Shown here piece by piece: positions 24,362 to 33,455 of a DNA stretch of 64,000 nt (positions are counted from its first letter, which is position 1; every line of letters begins with the position of its first letter). Made by a program: the position numbers and the translations under genes. A model generated the notes under the pieces. It was not told the DNA's origin and ran no database searches. It saw only the letters and a list, made by a program, of their open reading frames with translations. Source of the stretch: Actinomycetes bacterium (GTDB taxonomy: Bacteria; Actinomycetota; Actinomycetes; Nanopelagicales; Nanopelagicaceae); contig OX376642.1 of the NCBI GenBank assembly GCA_947383695.1, positions 372,001 through 436,000 on the forward strand, written 5' to 3'.

Positions 24362-25429
24362 ATGAAACTATTCGGACGCAAAGAAAAAGCAACTGGTGAA
24401 ATTCTTGCCGGTGGCGAAAATGCGATTGCTAATAAAGAGGTTGAAGGCTTAAGCCAAGGTCAGATTGTTCGTCGACGATTTTTCCGTCACCGTGCCGCTG
24501 TGATTGCTCTTGTAGCGCTTTCATCAATTATTCTCTTTGTACTAACTTCATTAGATACCAAAATAGGTCCAATACGTATTCCTGGATGGTGGAAGTGGAC
24601 AGTTGAAGATATCCCAGAGCTTCGCTTTGAGGATTGCCCTGGTGGAACAACGGGATGCCCAACACTTTCACTCAACCCAACTGGTGATTTTGGAATGGGC
24701 AACCATCCATTTGGCCAGGATGACATCGGTCGCGATTACTTTGCCTTAGTAATGAATGGTGCACGTCGATCACTCATGATTATGTTTGTGATCGGTGCTG
24801 TATCTGGATTTATTGGAGTAGTTGTTGGATCTATCTCTGGTTTTTACGGCAAGAGAGTTGATGCAGTTTTGATGCGTCTTGTTGACTTCATTCAGACAGT
24901 TCCAACGATCATCATCGCAGCAGTTATCGGTAAGGCCGCAGGCCGCGTAGGCCCATTTTTCCTAGCTCTTTTCCTAGGTATTCTCGGATGGACCGGGTTG
25001 GCTCGTTTAGTGCGAGCACAATTCTTGTCACTTCGTGAGATGGAGTTTGTTGATGCTGCACGTGTTGCTGGAGCATCAAATATTCGAATCGCTTTTAAGC
25101 ACATTCTGCCAAATGCGGTTGGACAAATTATAGTTTCAGTTACTTTGATTATGGCTGGTGCAATTTTGACTGAAACCGCTCTGTCCTATCTTGGCTTTGG
25201 TGTGGTTGCACCCGATGTTTCGCTGGGTCTATTAATTAGCCAATACGAGTCTTCATTTACAACACGACCATGGCTCTTTTGGTGGCCTGGCTTCTTCATC
25301 ATTTCTATTGCGCTATGCGTCAACTTCATTGGTGATGGTCTGCGTGATGCCTTTGACCCACGTCAACGACGTCGAATCACAAAGAAGGATCGCCTACAAG
25401 CGAAGCTTCAGATTAAGGCTGGTGAGTAA
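24362..25429 (+). CDS. DppC-type peptide ABC transporter permease
   Basis: A 355-residue permease. The cytoplasmic N-terminus ends in the family motif QIVRRRFFRHRAAVIAL, followed by the first helix (about 45-65). The periplasmic segment contains GTTGCPTLSLNPTGDFGMGN and HPFGQDDIGRDYF, typical of DppC. The ABC core has EMEFVDAARVAGASNIRIAF (EAA loop) and LTETALSYLGFGV. Two cysteines in the external loop (ECPGGTTGC region, DCPGG and GCPT) could form a disulfide. It starts 2 nt after the dppB-like stop and is followed 2 nt later by the ATPase gene. Confidence 0.9.
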   Translation: MKLFGRKEKATGEILAGGENAIANKEVEGLSQGQIVRRRFFRHRAAVIALVALSSIILFVLTSLDTKIGPIRIPGWWKWTVEDIPELRFEDCPGGTTGCPTLSLNPTGDFGMGNHPFGQDDIGRDYFALVMNGARRSLMIMFVIGAVSGFIGVVVGSISGFYGKRVDAVLMRLVDFIQTVPTIIIAAVIGKAAGRVGPFFLALFLGILGWTGLARLVRAQFLSLREMEFVDAARVAGASNIRIAFKHILPNAVGQIIVSVTLIMAGAILTETALSYLGFGVVAPDVSLGLLISQYESSFTTRPWLFWWPGFFIISIALCVNFIGDGLRDAFDPRQRRRITKKDRLQAKLQIKAGE

Positions 25430-25431
25430 CC

Positions 25432-27084
25432 ATGGTTGAAAAGAACGTACTTGAAATCACCGACTTCAATGTTGATTTCTGGGTAGATGGCGTTTGGTAT
25501 CCAGCAGTAATCGATATGAACCTTGGACTTGCCGCTGGCAAGGTCACCGCAATCGTGGGTGAATCAGGTTCAGGTAAGTCAACAACCGCACTGGGTCTAA
25601 TGTCACTACTCGCATCCAATGCTCGTATGCAAGGAAGTGTTGTGGTTAAGGGCGAGGAGATGCTCAATGCAAAATCTTCACGTCTTCGCGAATTCCGTGG
25701 AAAAGAAGTTGCATACATCTTCCAGGAGCCAATGACAGCTTTGAATCCGCTCTTTACTATCGGATATCAAATTGTTGAAACACTGCGTAACCACTTTGAG
25801 ATGGGTCCAAAGGAAGCACATGCTCGTGCTCTAGAACTCATCACAATGGTGGATATTCCAAACCCTGAGCAATCAATTCTTAAATATCCGCACCAATTGT
25901 CAGGTGGACAGCGCCAGCGCGCGATGATCGCTCAAGCACTTGCTTGCGATCCTGCGTTATTAGTTGCCGATGAGCCAACAACGGCTTTGGATGTAACAGT
26001 TCAGGCTGAAATCCTTGATTTAATGCGTGGTTTAAAGGACAAGCTCAATTCAGCGATTCTTTTGATTACCCATGACATGGGTGTAGTTGCAGATATGGCT
26101 GATGAGATCCTTGTAATGAAGGATGGAATCACCGTTGAAAAGGGAACTGCTGATCAGATTTTCAATAAGCCTCAGCATCCTTACACGCAGCAGTTGTTGG
26201 GCTCTGTTCCAAAGCTGGGATCATCAAAGAAGCGCGAACTTCCTTACAAGGAGAGTGCAAAGCCAGCTCCAGTATTGAAGCTCACTGATGTAACTATTGA
26301 ATATCCAAAGCGTGGACGCCAACCAGCATTTACAGCGGTGAAGAACTTCAGCCTTGAAATCTATCCAGGTGAAATTGTTGGCTTGGTAGGAGAATCTGGT
26401 TCAGGTAAAACAACTGTTGGTCGTGCATCAATTGGTCTGCTTCCAGTTAAGGCTGGAAGTATCGAGATTGTTGGCAAGGAGATCGCAGGTGCTGACTCAA
26501 AGCAGCTCTCTGCAATTCGACGTCACACAGGAATTGTTTTCCAAGATCCAGCTTCATCTCTTAACCCACGTTTGCCAATTGGTGAATCAATTGGTGAACC
26601 TTTATTCCTTGCAGGTCTTGCTAAGGGTGCAGAGCTTGCACATAAGGTTGAAGAGTTGCTTGATCAGGTTGAGCTTCCACGTAGCTATCGCAACCGTTAC
26701 CCACATGAGTTATCAGGTGGACAACGTCAGCGCGTAGGTATTGCACGTGCGCTCGCACTGACTCCAGATCTTTTGATCGCCGATGAACCAACATCTGCAC
26801 TTGATGTTTCTGTACAAGCTCGTTTCCTCGAGCTACTGCAAGAGCTACAGGGCAAGTTGAACTTTGCATGCTTGTTCATCTCTCACGACTTAGCTGTTGT
26901 TGACATCCTGTCTCACCGAATTGCAGTGATGCAAAATGGTTTGCTTGTTGAAGTTGGCGATCGCGACCAGATCTTGAAGAACCCTCAAAACGATTACACC
27001 AAGCGTCTTATTTCAGCTGTTCCTGTACCAGATCCAAAGGAGCAGAAGATTCGTCGCGAGGCTCGTTTAGCTCTTAAGAAGTAA
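25432..27084 (+). CDS. Fused DppD-DppF peptide ABC transporter ATPase
   Basis: A 550-residue protein with two complete ABC cassettes. The first has Walker A GESGSGKST (about 44-52), signature LSGGQRQRAM and Walker B LLVADEPTTALDV. The second, from about residue 280, has GESGSGKTT, LSGGQRQRVGIARAL and LLIADEPTSALDV. Each cassette ends with the oligopeptide C-terminal signature (PQHPYTQQLLGSVPK; PQNDYTKRLISAVP). In many bacteria these are separate DppD and DppF proteins. It drives the importer formed by the two upstream permeases. Confidence 0.92.
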   Translation: MVEKNVLEITDFNVDFWVDGVWYPAVIDMNLGLAAGKVTAIVGESGSGKSTTALGLMSLLASNARMQGSVVVKGEEMLNAKSSRLREFRGKEVAYIFQEPMTALNPLFTIGYQIVETLRNHFEMGPKEAHARALELITMVDIPNPEQSILKYPHQLSGGQRQRAMIAQALACDPALLVADEPTTALDVTVQAEILDLMRGLKDKLNSAILLITHDMGVVADMADEILVMKDGITVEKGTADQIFNKPQHPYTQQLLGSVPKLGSSKKRELPYKESAKPAPVLKLTDVTIEYPKRGRQPAFTAVKNFSLEIYPGEIVGLVGESGSGKTTVGRASIGLLPVKAGSIEIVGKEIAGADSKQLSAIRRHTGIVFQDPASSLNPRLPIGESIGEPLFLAGLAKGAELAHKVEELLDQVELPRSYRNRYPHELSGGQRQRVGIARALALTPDLLIADEPTSALDVSVQARFLELLQELQGKLNFACLFISHDLAVVDILSHRIAVMQNGLLVEVGDRDQILKNPQNDYTKRLISAVPVPDPKEQKIRREARLALKK

Positions 27085-27089
27085 TTTCG

Positions 27090-27704
27090 ATGGATCTAGA
27101 CCTACTGGTCTTTGGCCTTGACCTTGTTTCAACCTTTGCTTTTGCATTGGTGGGAGCACGAGTGGCTGCAAGCAAAGGTTTAGATTTTGGTGGAATTCTT
27201 TTCATCGCAGCGATCGCATCAATCTCTGGTGGAACTTTGCGTAACCTATTTATGGGCGAGCAACCACCATGGATTCAATACCCCTGGTTATTCCTGCCCA
27301 TCATTGCTGCATTTTTAATTACCGTAGCAATGGGAAAGACCCAAGATGTTGGCCGCTTTGCTTTGTCATTGGATACTTTGGGGCTAGCTGTTGCAACGGT
27401 TTCAAGTGTTCAGTTCGCACTATCGAACAATGCGCCATTAGTTGCAGCCGCTGTTCTTGGATTAGTCGGTGCGGTATCGGGCGGTTTGTTCCGCGACATC
27501 ATGTGCCAGACAGAGCCCGTGCTACTTCACCGCGAAACTATTGGAACCGCGTGTTTATCAGGTGCGGTTGTCTACTTAGCCCTTGATGCCCTTGACCTCA
27601 ATGAAGCTGTTGTCGTGGCGATTGCGGGTCTTGTGGTGGTTCTGGTCCGCGAGCTATCAATCAAGTACAACTGGAATCTGCCTAAGGTTGTAAAGAACCC
27701 TTAA
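27090..27704 (+). CDS. TRIC/UPF0126 (YicG) family membrane protein
   Basis: A 204-residue integral membrane protein with six or seven short helices. It has the two UPF0126 repeats: ASISGGTLRNLFMG in the first half and AVSGGLFRDIMCQTEP in the second, each with the Gly-Gly/Arg pattern of prokaryotic TRIC channels. Bacterial TRIC proteins form trimeric potassium or cation channels; some are annotated as glycine transporters. It follows the peptide-transporter ATPase by 5 nt, so it may be in that operon. Its stop and that of tgt interlock in TTAA (27701-27704). Confidence 0.85.
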   Translation: MDLDLLVFGLDLVSTFAFALVGARVAASKGLDFGGILFIAAIASISGGTLRNLFMGEQPPWIQYPWLFLPIIAAFLITVAMGKTQDVGRFALSLDTLGLAVATVSSVQFALSNNAPLVAAAVLGLVGAVSGGLFRDIMCQTEPVLLHRETIGTACLSGAVVYLALDALDLNEAVVVAIAGLVVVLVRELSIKYNWNLPKVVKNP

Positions 27705-28936
27705 TCTCTAGCTTGTCCGCTGCGGTGCAGATATCGGCCCAAGAAATCCGCCTTCATGTCGGCAAAGTTTCCATCAAGAAGTGCCTGACGCATCTGATCA
27801 ACCAATCGAACAATAAATCTTTCATTGTGAATCGTTGCTAAGGTCGCAGAAAGGATTTCTTTTCCGCGGAATACATGGTGCATATAAGCCCGTGTGTAGT
27901 GCGTACAGGTGTAACAGTCACATTCGCTATCAATGGGGGTGAAATCCCTCTTAAAACGGCTGTTAGACAGGTTAAAACGCCCCTCCATCGTGTACACGGC
28001 GCTAGTTCGTGCAATTCTGCTCGCTAATACGCAATCAAAGGTGTCACAACCATTTTCAACGCCAACAAAGAGATCTTCCGGCGCCCCAATTCCTAATAGG
28101 TGACGGGGTTTGTTTTCTGGCAAGGTTTCGTTGACCCAGGAAACAATTGTTCCCAGCTGCCCCTTGTCCAAAGCCCCGCCGATTCCAAAGCCATCAAAGG
28201 ATTGGCCATTGGATTCCATAGAACCCAGATCTGTCGCCGCTTTTTTCCGAAGATCCTCATATTGAGCACCCTGGATAACGCCGAACAATGCTTGGTAGGG
28301 CTTGCCCACTCGCTCTTGCGTCAATCGCTTATGTTCATCCAGGCAACGAATCGCCCAGGCATAGGTGCGCTCCATCGCAAGCTCTTGATAGGGACGGGTG
28401 TTGTGCAAGGTGGTGCACTCATCAAAGGCAAACATAATGTCGGCACCGATTTGATGTTGCACCTGCATAGAAACTTCAGGGGTAAAGCGATGCATTGATC
28501 CATCAAGATGACTCTTGAAAGTCACGCCCTCATCATCGACATGGGCCAAGCGATCCTTGTTGCCAGCGATCACATCATCATGTCGTGTTGTCTGCGCATC
28601 CATCGCCAAAACCTTTTTAAAACCAACACCTAATGACAAGACCTGAAAGCCACCAGAGTCGGTAAATGTTGGCCCGGGCCAATTCATGAATTTCGCCAGC
28701 CCACCAGCCTCATCCAGTACATCAGAGCCTGGTTGTAAATACAGGTGATACGCATTGGATAGCAAAGCTTGTGCACCTAAATCCTTCATGGATTCTGGCA
28801 GCACTGATTTAACCGTTGCCTTTGTTCCTACCGGAATAAAGGCTGGGGTTTGAATCGGTCCATGAGGGGTATTGATAGTTCCAACACGTGCCAGCGAATT
28901 ACTGTCGGCGTGCTGGATATCAAATGAAAAACTCAA
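27701..28936 (-). CDS. tgt: Queuine tRNA-ribosyltransferase
   Basis: Exchanges guanine 34 for queuine or preQ1 in GUN-anticodon tRNAs (His, Asp, Asn, Tyr). The catalytic segment DSGGFQVLSLG, GVIQGAQYEDLR, GFGIGGAL and GVENGCDTFDCVLASRIAR are present, and the Zn site is CDCYTC...H near the C-terminus. The chosen start is a TTG at 28936, 4 nt after the stop of the M13 peptidase, because it gives a family-like N-terminus (SFSFDIQHADS). ATG starts at 28969 and 29011 are open too but would lie inside the peptidase gene. No queuosine-synthesis gene is nearby, so salvage is possible. Confidence 0.9.
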   Translation of the reverse strand: MSFSFDIQHADSNSLARVGTINTPHGPIQTPAFIPVGTKATVKSVLPESMKDLGAQALLSNAYHLYLQPGSDVLDEAGGLAKFMNWPGPTFTDSGGFQVLSLGVGFKKVLAMDAQTTRHDDVIAGNKDRLAHVDDEGVTFKSHLDGSMHRFTPEVSMQVQHQIGADIMFAFDECTTLHNTRPYQELAMERTYAWAIRCLDEHKRLTQERVGKPYQALFGVIQGAQYEDLRKKAATDLGSMESNGQSFDGFGIGGALDKGQLGTIVSWVNETLPENKPRHLLGIGAPEDLFVGVENGCDTFDCVLASRIARTSAVYTMEGRFNLSNSRFKRDFTPIDSECDCYTCTHYTRAYMHHVFRGKEILSATLATIHNERFIVRLVDQMRQALLDGNFADMKADFLGRYLHRSGQARD

Positions 28937-28940
28937 AGTA

Positions 28941-30890
28941 TTACCAAATCTGAACTCGAGATTGTTCATCAAGCCATAGGGCATCATTTTCAGTGACGCC
29001 AAATGCTTCATAAAACGGAGTGAAGTTTTTTACGATCTGGTTGCAGCGGAATTCTGCAGGGGAGTGCGGATCAGTTGCGATACGACGGCGCATCTCTTCT
29101 GGGCGAACCTTTGCGCGCCACACCTGTGCCCATGACAACATCAAACGTTGTTCGCCAGAAAGGCCTTCAATGACAGGGGATGGCTTTCCACCCAATGAAA
29201 TTTGATACGCCTTGTAAGCGATTGTGAGGCCGCCAAGATCACCTATGTTTTCACCAATCGTCAAAGCGCCATTCACATTTACATCCGGTGCTTCCTCTGG
29301 CTTTAAGGCATCGTATTGCGCGATTAACGCCTTAGTGCGCTCCTCAAATGCTGCGCGATCTGAATCTGTCCACCAGTTATTAAGTGCTCCATCACCGTCG
29401 TACTTAGAGCCTTGATCATCAAAGCCATGGCCGATTTCATGGCCAATGACCGCACCGATTCCGCCGTAGTTCACCGCGTCATCATGATCTAACCCAAAAA
29501 ATGGTGGCTGCAAGATTGCTGCTGGGAAAACGATCTCATTCATGACCGGGTTGTAATACGCGTTAACGGTCTGAGGAGCCATATGCCACTCATCGCGATC
29601 TACAGGCTTTCCGATTTTAGAAAGTTCATGATCTCGTTGGAACTTAATTACGCGACCCACATTGCCATACAGATCATCAGGGGTTGTCTGCAAAGCGCTG
29701 TAATCACGCCACTTATCTGGGTAGCCAATCTTGGGACGGAACTTGCCTAACTTTTCTAACGCCTTCACCTTGGTGTCAGGGCTCATCCAGGCAAGTTCAT
29801 TAATGCTGACGCGGTAGGCCTCGATCAAGTTAGCAACAAGCTTTTCCATGCGGGCTTTGGCCTCTGCCGGAAAGTACTTCTGGACATAGACCTTTCCAAC
29901 AGCTTCGCCCAGTGATCCTTCGATCATGGAAACAGCACGCTTCCAGCGCTCGCGAAGTTCTGGTGTTCCAGACAATGTCTTTCCGAAGAATGCAAAGTTT
30001 TCATTGACTAGCTCATCTGAAAGATAAGGAGCAGCACCGCTGATGATGTGCCACTTCATCCAAGCCTTCCAGCTTTCAGGATCAAAGGCGGCCAAGATTG
30101 AATTGAGCCCTTCAAAAAATGATGGCTGCTGGACGATGACAGAGTCCAAAACAACGGCCGGGATTTCGCCATCAGTTAAGTACAGGTTCCAATCAAAGGC
30201 TGACATTAATGCTGTTACTTCAGCTCGGGTCTTCTTGTTGTAGGTCAGGGTCGCATCGCGATCCTTGACCTGGTCCCAATGATGGCTAGCGATACTGGTT
30301 TCAAGGGCCATGACCTTGGCCGCTAAATCTGCGCCATTGGCAACACCTGCCAACGCAAACATCTTTGCAACATGGGCCACATAAGCGATGCGAATATCTG
30401 CATACTTTTCATCGCGGTAGTACGCCTCGTCAGGCAATGAAATTCCGCCTTGCTGCAGATACATGATGTTGGTTGATGCATCCTTCATGTCGGCGTAAAT
30501 AAAGGTTCCAAAAATTCCTGACAAGCCACGAGCTTCCAGCTTTGAAAGAGTTGATGTGAAATCCTTCAGCGAGGTAATGGAATCAACCTCAGCTAACTCG
30601 CTAGCGATAGGGGAGCAGCCCTTTGCATTGACCGCATCTGCTGCCATGAAAGATGCGTAGATATTGCTGATCTTTGTCGCCTCATCTGAACCTGTTGCGC
30701 TTTCGATGATTTCTCGAACACGAGCCTCTGATTGAATTCGAAGGGTGATGAAGGCTCCATCGGTTGCTCGGTCGGCGGGGATAACCGCGGTCTTGAGCCA
30801 CTGGCCGTTGAAGTGACGGTAGAGATCATCCTGTGGTCGAACAGATGAATCCTTATGTGTGAAATCCAAACCAGCTTTACTCAAACTCAC
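28941..30890 (-). CDS. M13-family (neprilysin-like) zinc metallopeptidase
   Basis: A 649-residue peptidase with GTG start and an aaggag ribosome site 8 nt upstream. The zinc site is HEIGHGFDDQG in AVIGHEIGHGF (two His plus catalytic Glu). The third ligand is in GENIGDLGGL, and the substrate-binding NAYYNP motif precedes them. The C-terminus has RCNQ and the invariant final W (VQIW). M13 enzymes cut short peptides. No signal peptide is seen, so it is probably cytosolic and could process imported peptides; the peptide ABC transporter lies 3 kb away. Divergent from marR across a palindrome. Confidence 0.92.
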   Translation of the reverse strand: MSLSKAGLDFTHKDSSVRPQDDLYRHFNGQWLKTAVIPADRATDGAFITLRIQSEARVREIIESATGSDEATKISNIYASFMAADAVNAKGCSPIASELAEVDSITSLKDFTSTLSKLEARGLSGIFGTFIYADMKDASTNIMYLQQGGISLPDEAYYRDEKYADIRIAYVAHVAKMFALAGVANGADLAAKVMALETSIASHHWDQVKDRDATLTYNKKTRAEVTALMSAFDWNLYLTDGEIPAVVLDSVIVQQPSFFEGLNSILAAFDPESWKAWMKWHIISGAAPYLSDELVNENFAFFGKTLSGTPELRERWKRAVSMIEGSLGEAVGKVYVQKYFPAEAKARMEKLVANLIEAYRVSINELAWMSPDTKVKALEKLGKFRPKIGYPDKWRDYSALQTTPDDLYGNVGRVIKFQRDHELSKIGKPVDRDEWHMAPQTVNAYYNPVMNEIVFPAAILQPPFFGLDHDDAVNYGGIGAVIGHEIGHGFDDQGSKYDGDGALNNWWTDSDRAAFEERTKALIAQYDALKPEEAPDVNVNGALTIGENIGDLGGLTIAYKAYQISLGGKPSPVIEGLSGEQRLMLSWAQVWRAKVRPEEMRRRIATDPHSPAEFRCNQIVKNFTPFYEAFGVTENDALWLDEQSRVQIW

Positions 30891-30922
30891 GAAGTGCTCC
30901 TTTTTAAATGGTTATAAAAGTA

Positions 30923-30936
30923 GTTGAAGCTTCAAC
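30923..30936. promoter_or_regulatory. Perfect palindrome between M13 peptidase and MarR genes
   Basis: GTTGAAGCTTCAAC is an exact 14-bp palindrome in a 66-bp divergent gap, of the type bound by MarR dimers. It lies 9 bp above the predicted marR -10 (TAGACT, 30945-30950). It is the likely operator for autorepression and for the peptidase. Confidence 0.6.
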
Positions 30937-30956
30937 CTTTGCCGTAGACTGCACTC

Positions 30957-31442
30957 ATGGCACGTGAAAACGCTACCGCACCTAGGTGGCTCAACCCCAC
31001 TGAAATGAAGGCTTGGCGTCGCTACATCATCGCCAGTCGCCGCCTACTGGAGGCGCTCGATACCGATCTAGATGCCCATGATTTATCGATGCCAGATTAT
31101 GAAATTTTGGTTCAACTCAGCGATGCTCCAGATCGCAGTATGAGAATGAGTGAACTAGCAGCCAACGCCTTGTTATCCCGCTCCCGTTTATCTCACCGAA
31201 TGAAGGTGATGGAGAAAGAGGGCTGGGTTCGCCGAGAGCCATGCCCAGGTGACAAAAGAGGGTACTTCGCGGTGATGACCCCTAAGGGGTGGAAGGCGAT
31301 CGTTGCCGCCGCACCTGATCATGTTGAAAGTGTTCGTAATCGATTTATGGATCACTTATCAAAGAGTGATCAACAAACGCTGGCTGAAATCTTTGAACGT
31401 ATTGAGGAGTCTTTGCGTAAAGAAACACTTGAGGAAAAGTAA
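30957..31442 (+). CDS. MarR-family transcriptional regulator
   Basis: A 161-residue winged-helix repressor or sensor. The DNA-binding part is SDAPDRSMRMSELAANALLS, then RSRLSHRMKVMEKEGWVRRE and the beta-wing CPGDKRGYFAVMTPKGW. Flanking helices form the MarR dimer interface. TAGACT ends 6 nt before the ATG, so a leaderless mRNA is likely. The palindrome just upstream is its probable operator. It lies opposite the M13 peptidase gene, the most likely target. The ligand is unknown. Confidence 0.88.
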   Translation: MARENATAPRWLNPTEMKAWRRYIIASRRLLEALDTDLDAHDLSMPDYEILVQLSDAPDRSMRMSELAANALLSRSRLSHRMKVMEKEGWVRREPCPGDKRGYFAVMTPKGWKAIVAAAPDHVESVRNRFMDHLSKSDQQTLAEIFERIEESLRKETLEEK

Positions 31443-31470
31443 TCAGGTATAAAGATAAAAACTGCATAAA

Positions 31471-31503
31471 AAAACCCGCCACATAAAGTGGCGGGTTTTT
31501 TTA
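31471..31503. terminator. Two-way terminator between marR and the H1-like gene
   Basis: aaaacccgccac pairs with gtggcgggtttt around ataaa. A run of T follows on the plus strand (31495-31502) and of A precedes it, so it is a good intrinsic terminator in both directions for the convergent genes. Confidence 0.92.
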
Positions 31504-31518
31504 ATAAGCTGAAGGGCT

Positions 31519-31911
31519 TTACTTAGCCTTCTTTGCTGCCTTCTTGCGGCGCTTCTTTGGAGCTGCTGCTGGAGCTGCTGCCTTCTTGCGACGCTTCTTT
31601 GGAGCAGCCTTCTTAGCTGCTGCCTTCTTGCGCTTCTTTGGAGCAGCCTTCTTAGCTGCTGCCTTCTTGCGCTTCTTTGGAGCAGCCTTCTTAGCTGCTG
31701 CCTTCTTGCGACGCTTTGGAGCTGCCTTCTTTGCAGCTGTCTTCTTAGCTGCCTTCTTGCGCTTTGGAGCAGCCTTCTTTGCTGCTGCCTTCTTGCGGCG
31801 CTTCTTTGGTGCTGCTGCTACTGCAGCTGCCTTCTTGCGGCGCTTCTTTGGTGCAGCTGGTGCTGCTGCCTTCTTGCGCTTCTTTGGTGCTGCTTTCTTT
31901 GCTGCGGCCAC
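31519..31911 (-). CDS. Histone H1-like lysine/alanine-rich DNA-binding protein
   Basis: A 130-residue, extremely basic protein built almost only of Ala, Lys, Pro and Arg in repeats such as KKAAPKKRKKAAAKKAAPKR. It starts at GTG with aggag 7 nt upstream and ends KKAKK-like. Such tails resemble eukaryotic histone H1 C-termini and the basic arms of actinobacterial HupB and Lsr2-partner proteins. By composition it should coat or compact DNA, or bind RNA. No HU domain is present, so it is a tail without the globular part. Tandem 39-bp DNA repeats within the gene make its length likely variable between strains. Confidence 0.85.
   Translation of the reverse strand: MAAAKKAAPKKRKKAAAPAAPKKRRKKAAAVAAAPKKRRKKAAAKKAAPKRKKAAKKTAAKKAAPKRRKKAAAKKAAPKKRKKAAAKKAAPKKRKKAAAKKAAPKKRRKKAAAPAAAPKKRRKKAAKKAK
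31574..31720. repeat. Tandem 39/42-bp repeats inside the H1-like gene
   Basis: Two exact 39-bp copies (31616-31654 and 31655-31693) follow a 42-bp variant (31574-31615) and run into a diverged copy from 31694. All lengths are multiples of three, so copy-number change keeps the frame. Confidence 0.8.
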
Positions 31912-32137
31912 GTACTTCTCCTATCGGAATGGTTCGGATCCGTCACCCAAACCTGTTCGTGGATAAGCGTGACATCAATTGGGCAAAAATGCCAACATTT
32001 TGTGAGAAAAAATTTAGTGCGTGTCGCAAATTAATTTTTATATTTTTTTATGCATTTGCGAAAATTTCATCAATTTTTATTTCGCACATCATTTGAAATT
32101 GTGAAAATCGCCGAAAATCCCGCAAATCGGTGTCAAG

Positions 32138-33430
32138 TTATGAATTCTCGCCCTCTGATTGAGGGTTTGAGCGTAATTTTTCCGCCATTTTCTGATTTTC
32201 GAGGGCATATTTGTTGGTTCTGATGTCGAATTTTCTAAAATCTGGCAGAAAACTGGCCAGTAATACGACCACAATCACACAAATAATTCCGCCACTAGTT
32301 ACCGAAATACTTAATGTAGTAACCGCCGCCATTGATGCAGCTCGCATCTGACCGGCCAATGGTCCCAATGAATACGACAGTAATTCGATTCCTGCTAACC
32401 GTCCGCGAAGATTGTCGGGGATTGTTTGGTTCCACATCGCCGATCTAAAGAGGGCGCTGATCATGTCGGAGGCCCCAGCCAAGGTTAGAAATAGCAGCAC
32501 CAGCCATAGGTAATTAGTAGCTCCGGATAACGCGATCGCTACGCCCCATCCAATGGCTGCCCACATAATTGCCCGACCGTAGAAGTGAACATTTTTGGTC
32601 CAACCACTAGTCAAGGTAATTGCGATCGATCCAATTGTTCCGGCGGCGTACAACAAACCCAGGGCCCATGGCGCGCCAAGTTGATCTGCCCAAAATGGAA
32701 TCAACGCCGTTGGCATTGCAAAAAACATCGCCGCTAAGTCAATCAGGTACGTGCCCAGTAAATCCTTTCTACTGAAGGCGTATTTGACCCCATCGATTAA
32801 CGCTGACAGAGATGGGGCTTCAGCCTCGTGGGAGGGAGGGATCTTTTTCATAAAGGCGATTAAGGCGATTGAGATTACAAAGGTTGCGATATCTGCGGCG
32901 TAGCCAACAGCTACTGAATATGTCGAAATTAAAATTCCACCAATTGCAGGTCCCACGATCACTCCGACCTGCCAGCGAAGACTCATTAACGCTGCAGCCG
33001 CGGTCATATCTTCATGATCAACTAGCCGGGGTAAAGCGGCCTGCATCGCAGGTTGTCGCAAACCACTGGTGGCGGCAAAGAGGCCAGAGACAATGTAAAT
33101 CAATAACAAATTGGGCGAATCCATCATCGAATTAATCAGCAGCATTCCGGTGAATAAAAGGCTGAGCGCTTCAGTTACCCAGATCAATTTCTTACGATCT
33201 AGTGCATCGGCCAAGACCCCGCCATATAAGCCGAAGATTACAAGCGGGACGATCTCAACTAAGCCGCTGATAGCAACAGCGACATAGGAATCGGTTAACT
33301 CTTTGATCTGAAAAGGCACTGCAACGTAGGTGATCATCGAGCCGAAGTACGAGATCAAACCGGCAGCCCACAACAGTGAAAAGTCCTTGGACTTTCTTAA
33401 GGGAGCTAGATCAATTGCAAAATTGGCCAC
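32138..33430 (-). CDS. MFS transporter (MFS_3 type)
   Basis: A 430-residue, 12-helix major facilitator related to the tandem pair at 18-20 kb: DFSLLWAAGLISYFGSMIT at the start, LADALDRKK in the helix 2-3 loop region, and NLRGRLAGIELLSYSLGPLAG in the C-terminal half. The start is GTG with TAGAGT (33437-33442) exactly 6 nt before it, predicting a leaderless mRNA. The C-terminal tail after the last helix is long and charged (KFDIRTNKYALENQ). Efflux by family; the substrate is unknown. Confidence 0.87.
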   Translation of the reverse strand: MANFAIDLAPLRKSKDFSLLWAAGLISYFGSMITYVAVPFQIKELTDSYVAVAISGLVEIVPLVIFGLYGGVLADALDRKKLIWVTEALSLLFTGMLLINSMMDSPNLLLIYIVSGLFAATSGLRQPAMQAALPRLVDHEDMTAAAALMSLRWQVGVIVGPAIGGILISTYSVAVGYAADIATFVISIALIAFMKKIPPSHEAEAPSLSALIDGVKYAFSRKDLLGTYLIDLAAMFFAMPTALIPFWADQLGAPWALGLLYAAGTIGSIAITLTSGWTKNVHFYGRAIMWAAIGWGVAIALSGATNYLWLVLLFLTLAGASDMISALFRSAMWNQTIPDNLRGRLAGIELLSYSLGPLAGQMRAASMAAVTTLSISVTSGGIICVIVVVLLASFLPDFRKFDIRTNKYALENQKMAEKLRSNPQSEGENS

Positions 33431-33455
33431 ACACCAACTCTAGTTCTATATGGCA

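Noticed and set aside
31544-31966. 140-residue Ala/Phe-rich reading frame on the plus strand over the H1-like gene
   Set aside because: It is the mirror of the Lys/Ala repeats; no ribosome site, no signal, and composition explained by the other strand.
31957-32110. DnaA-box-like CGTGGATAA next to an AT-rich stretch, as a possible replication origin
   Set aside because: Only one imperfect box and no dnaA, dnaN or cluster of boxes; gene context does not fit oriC.
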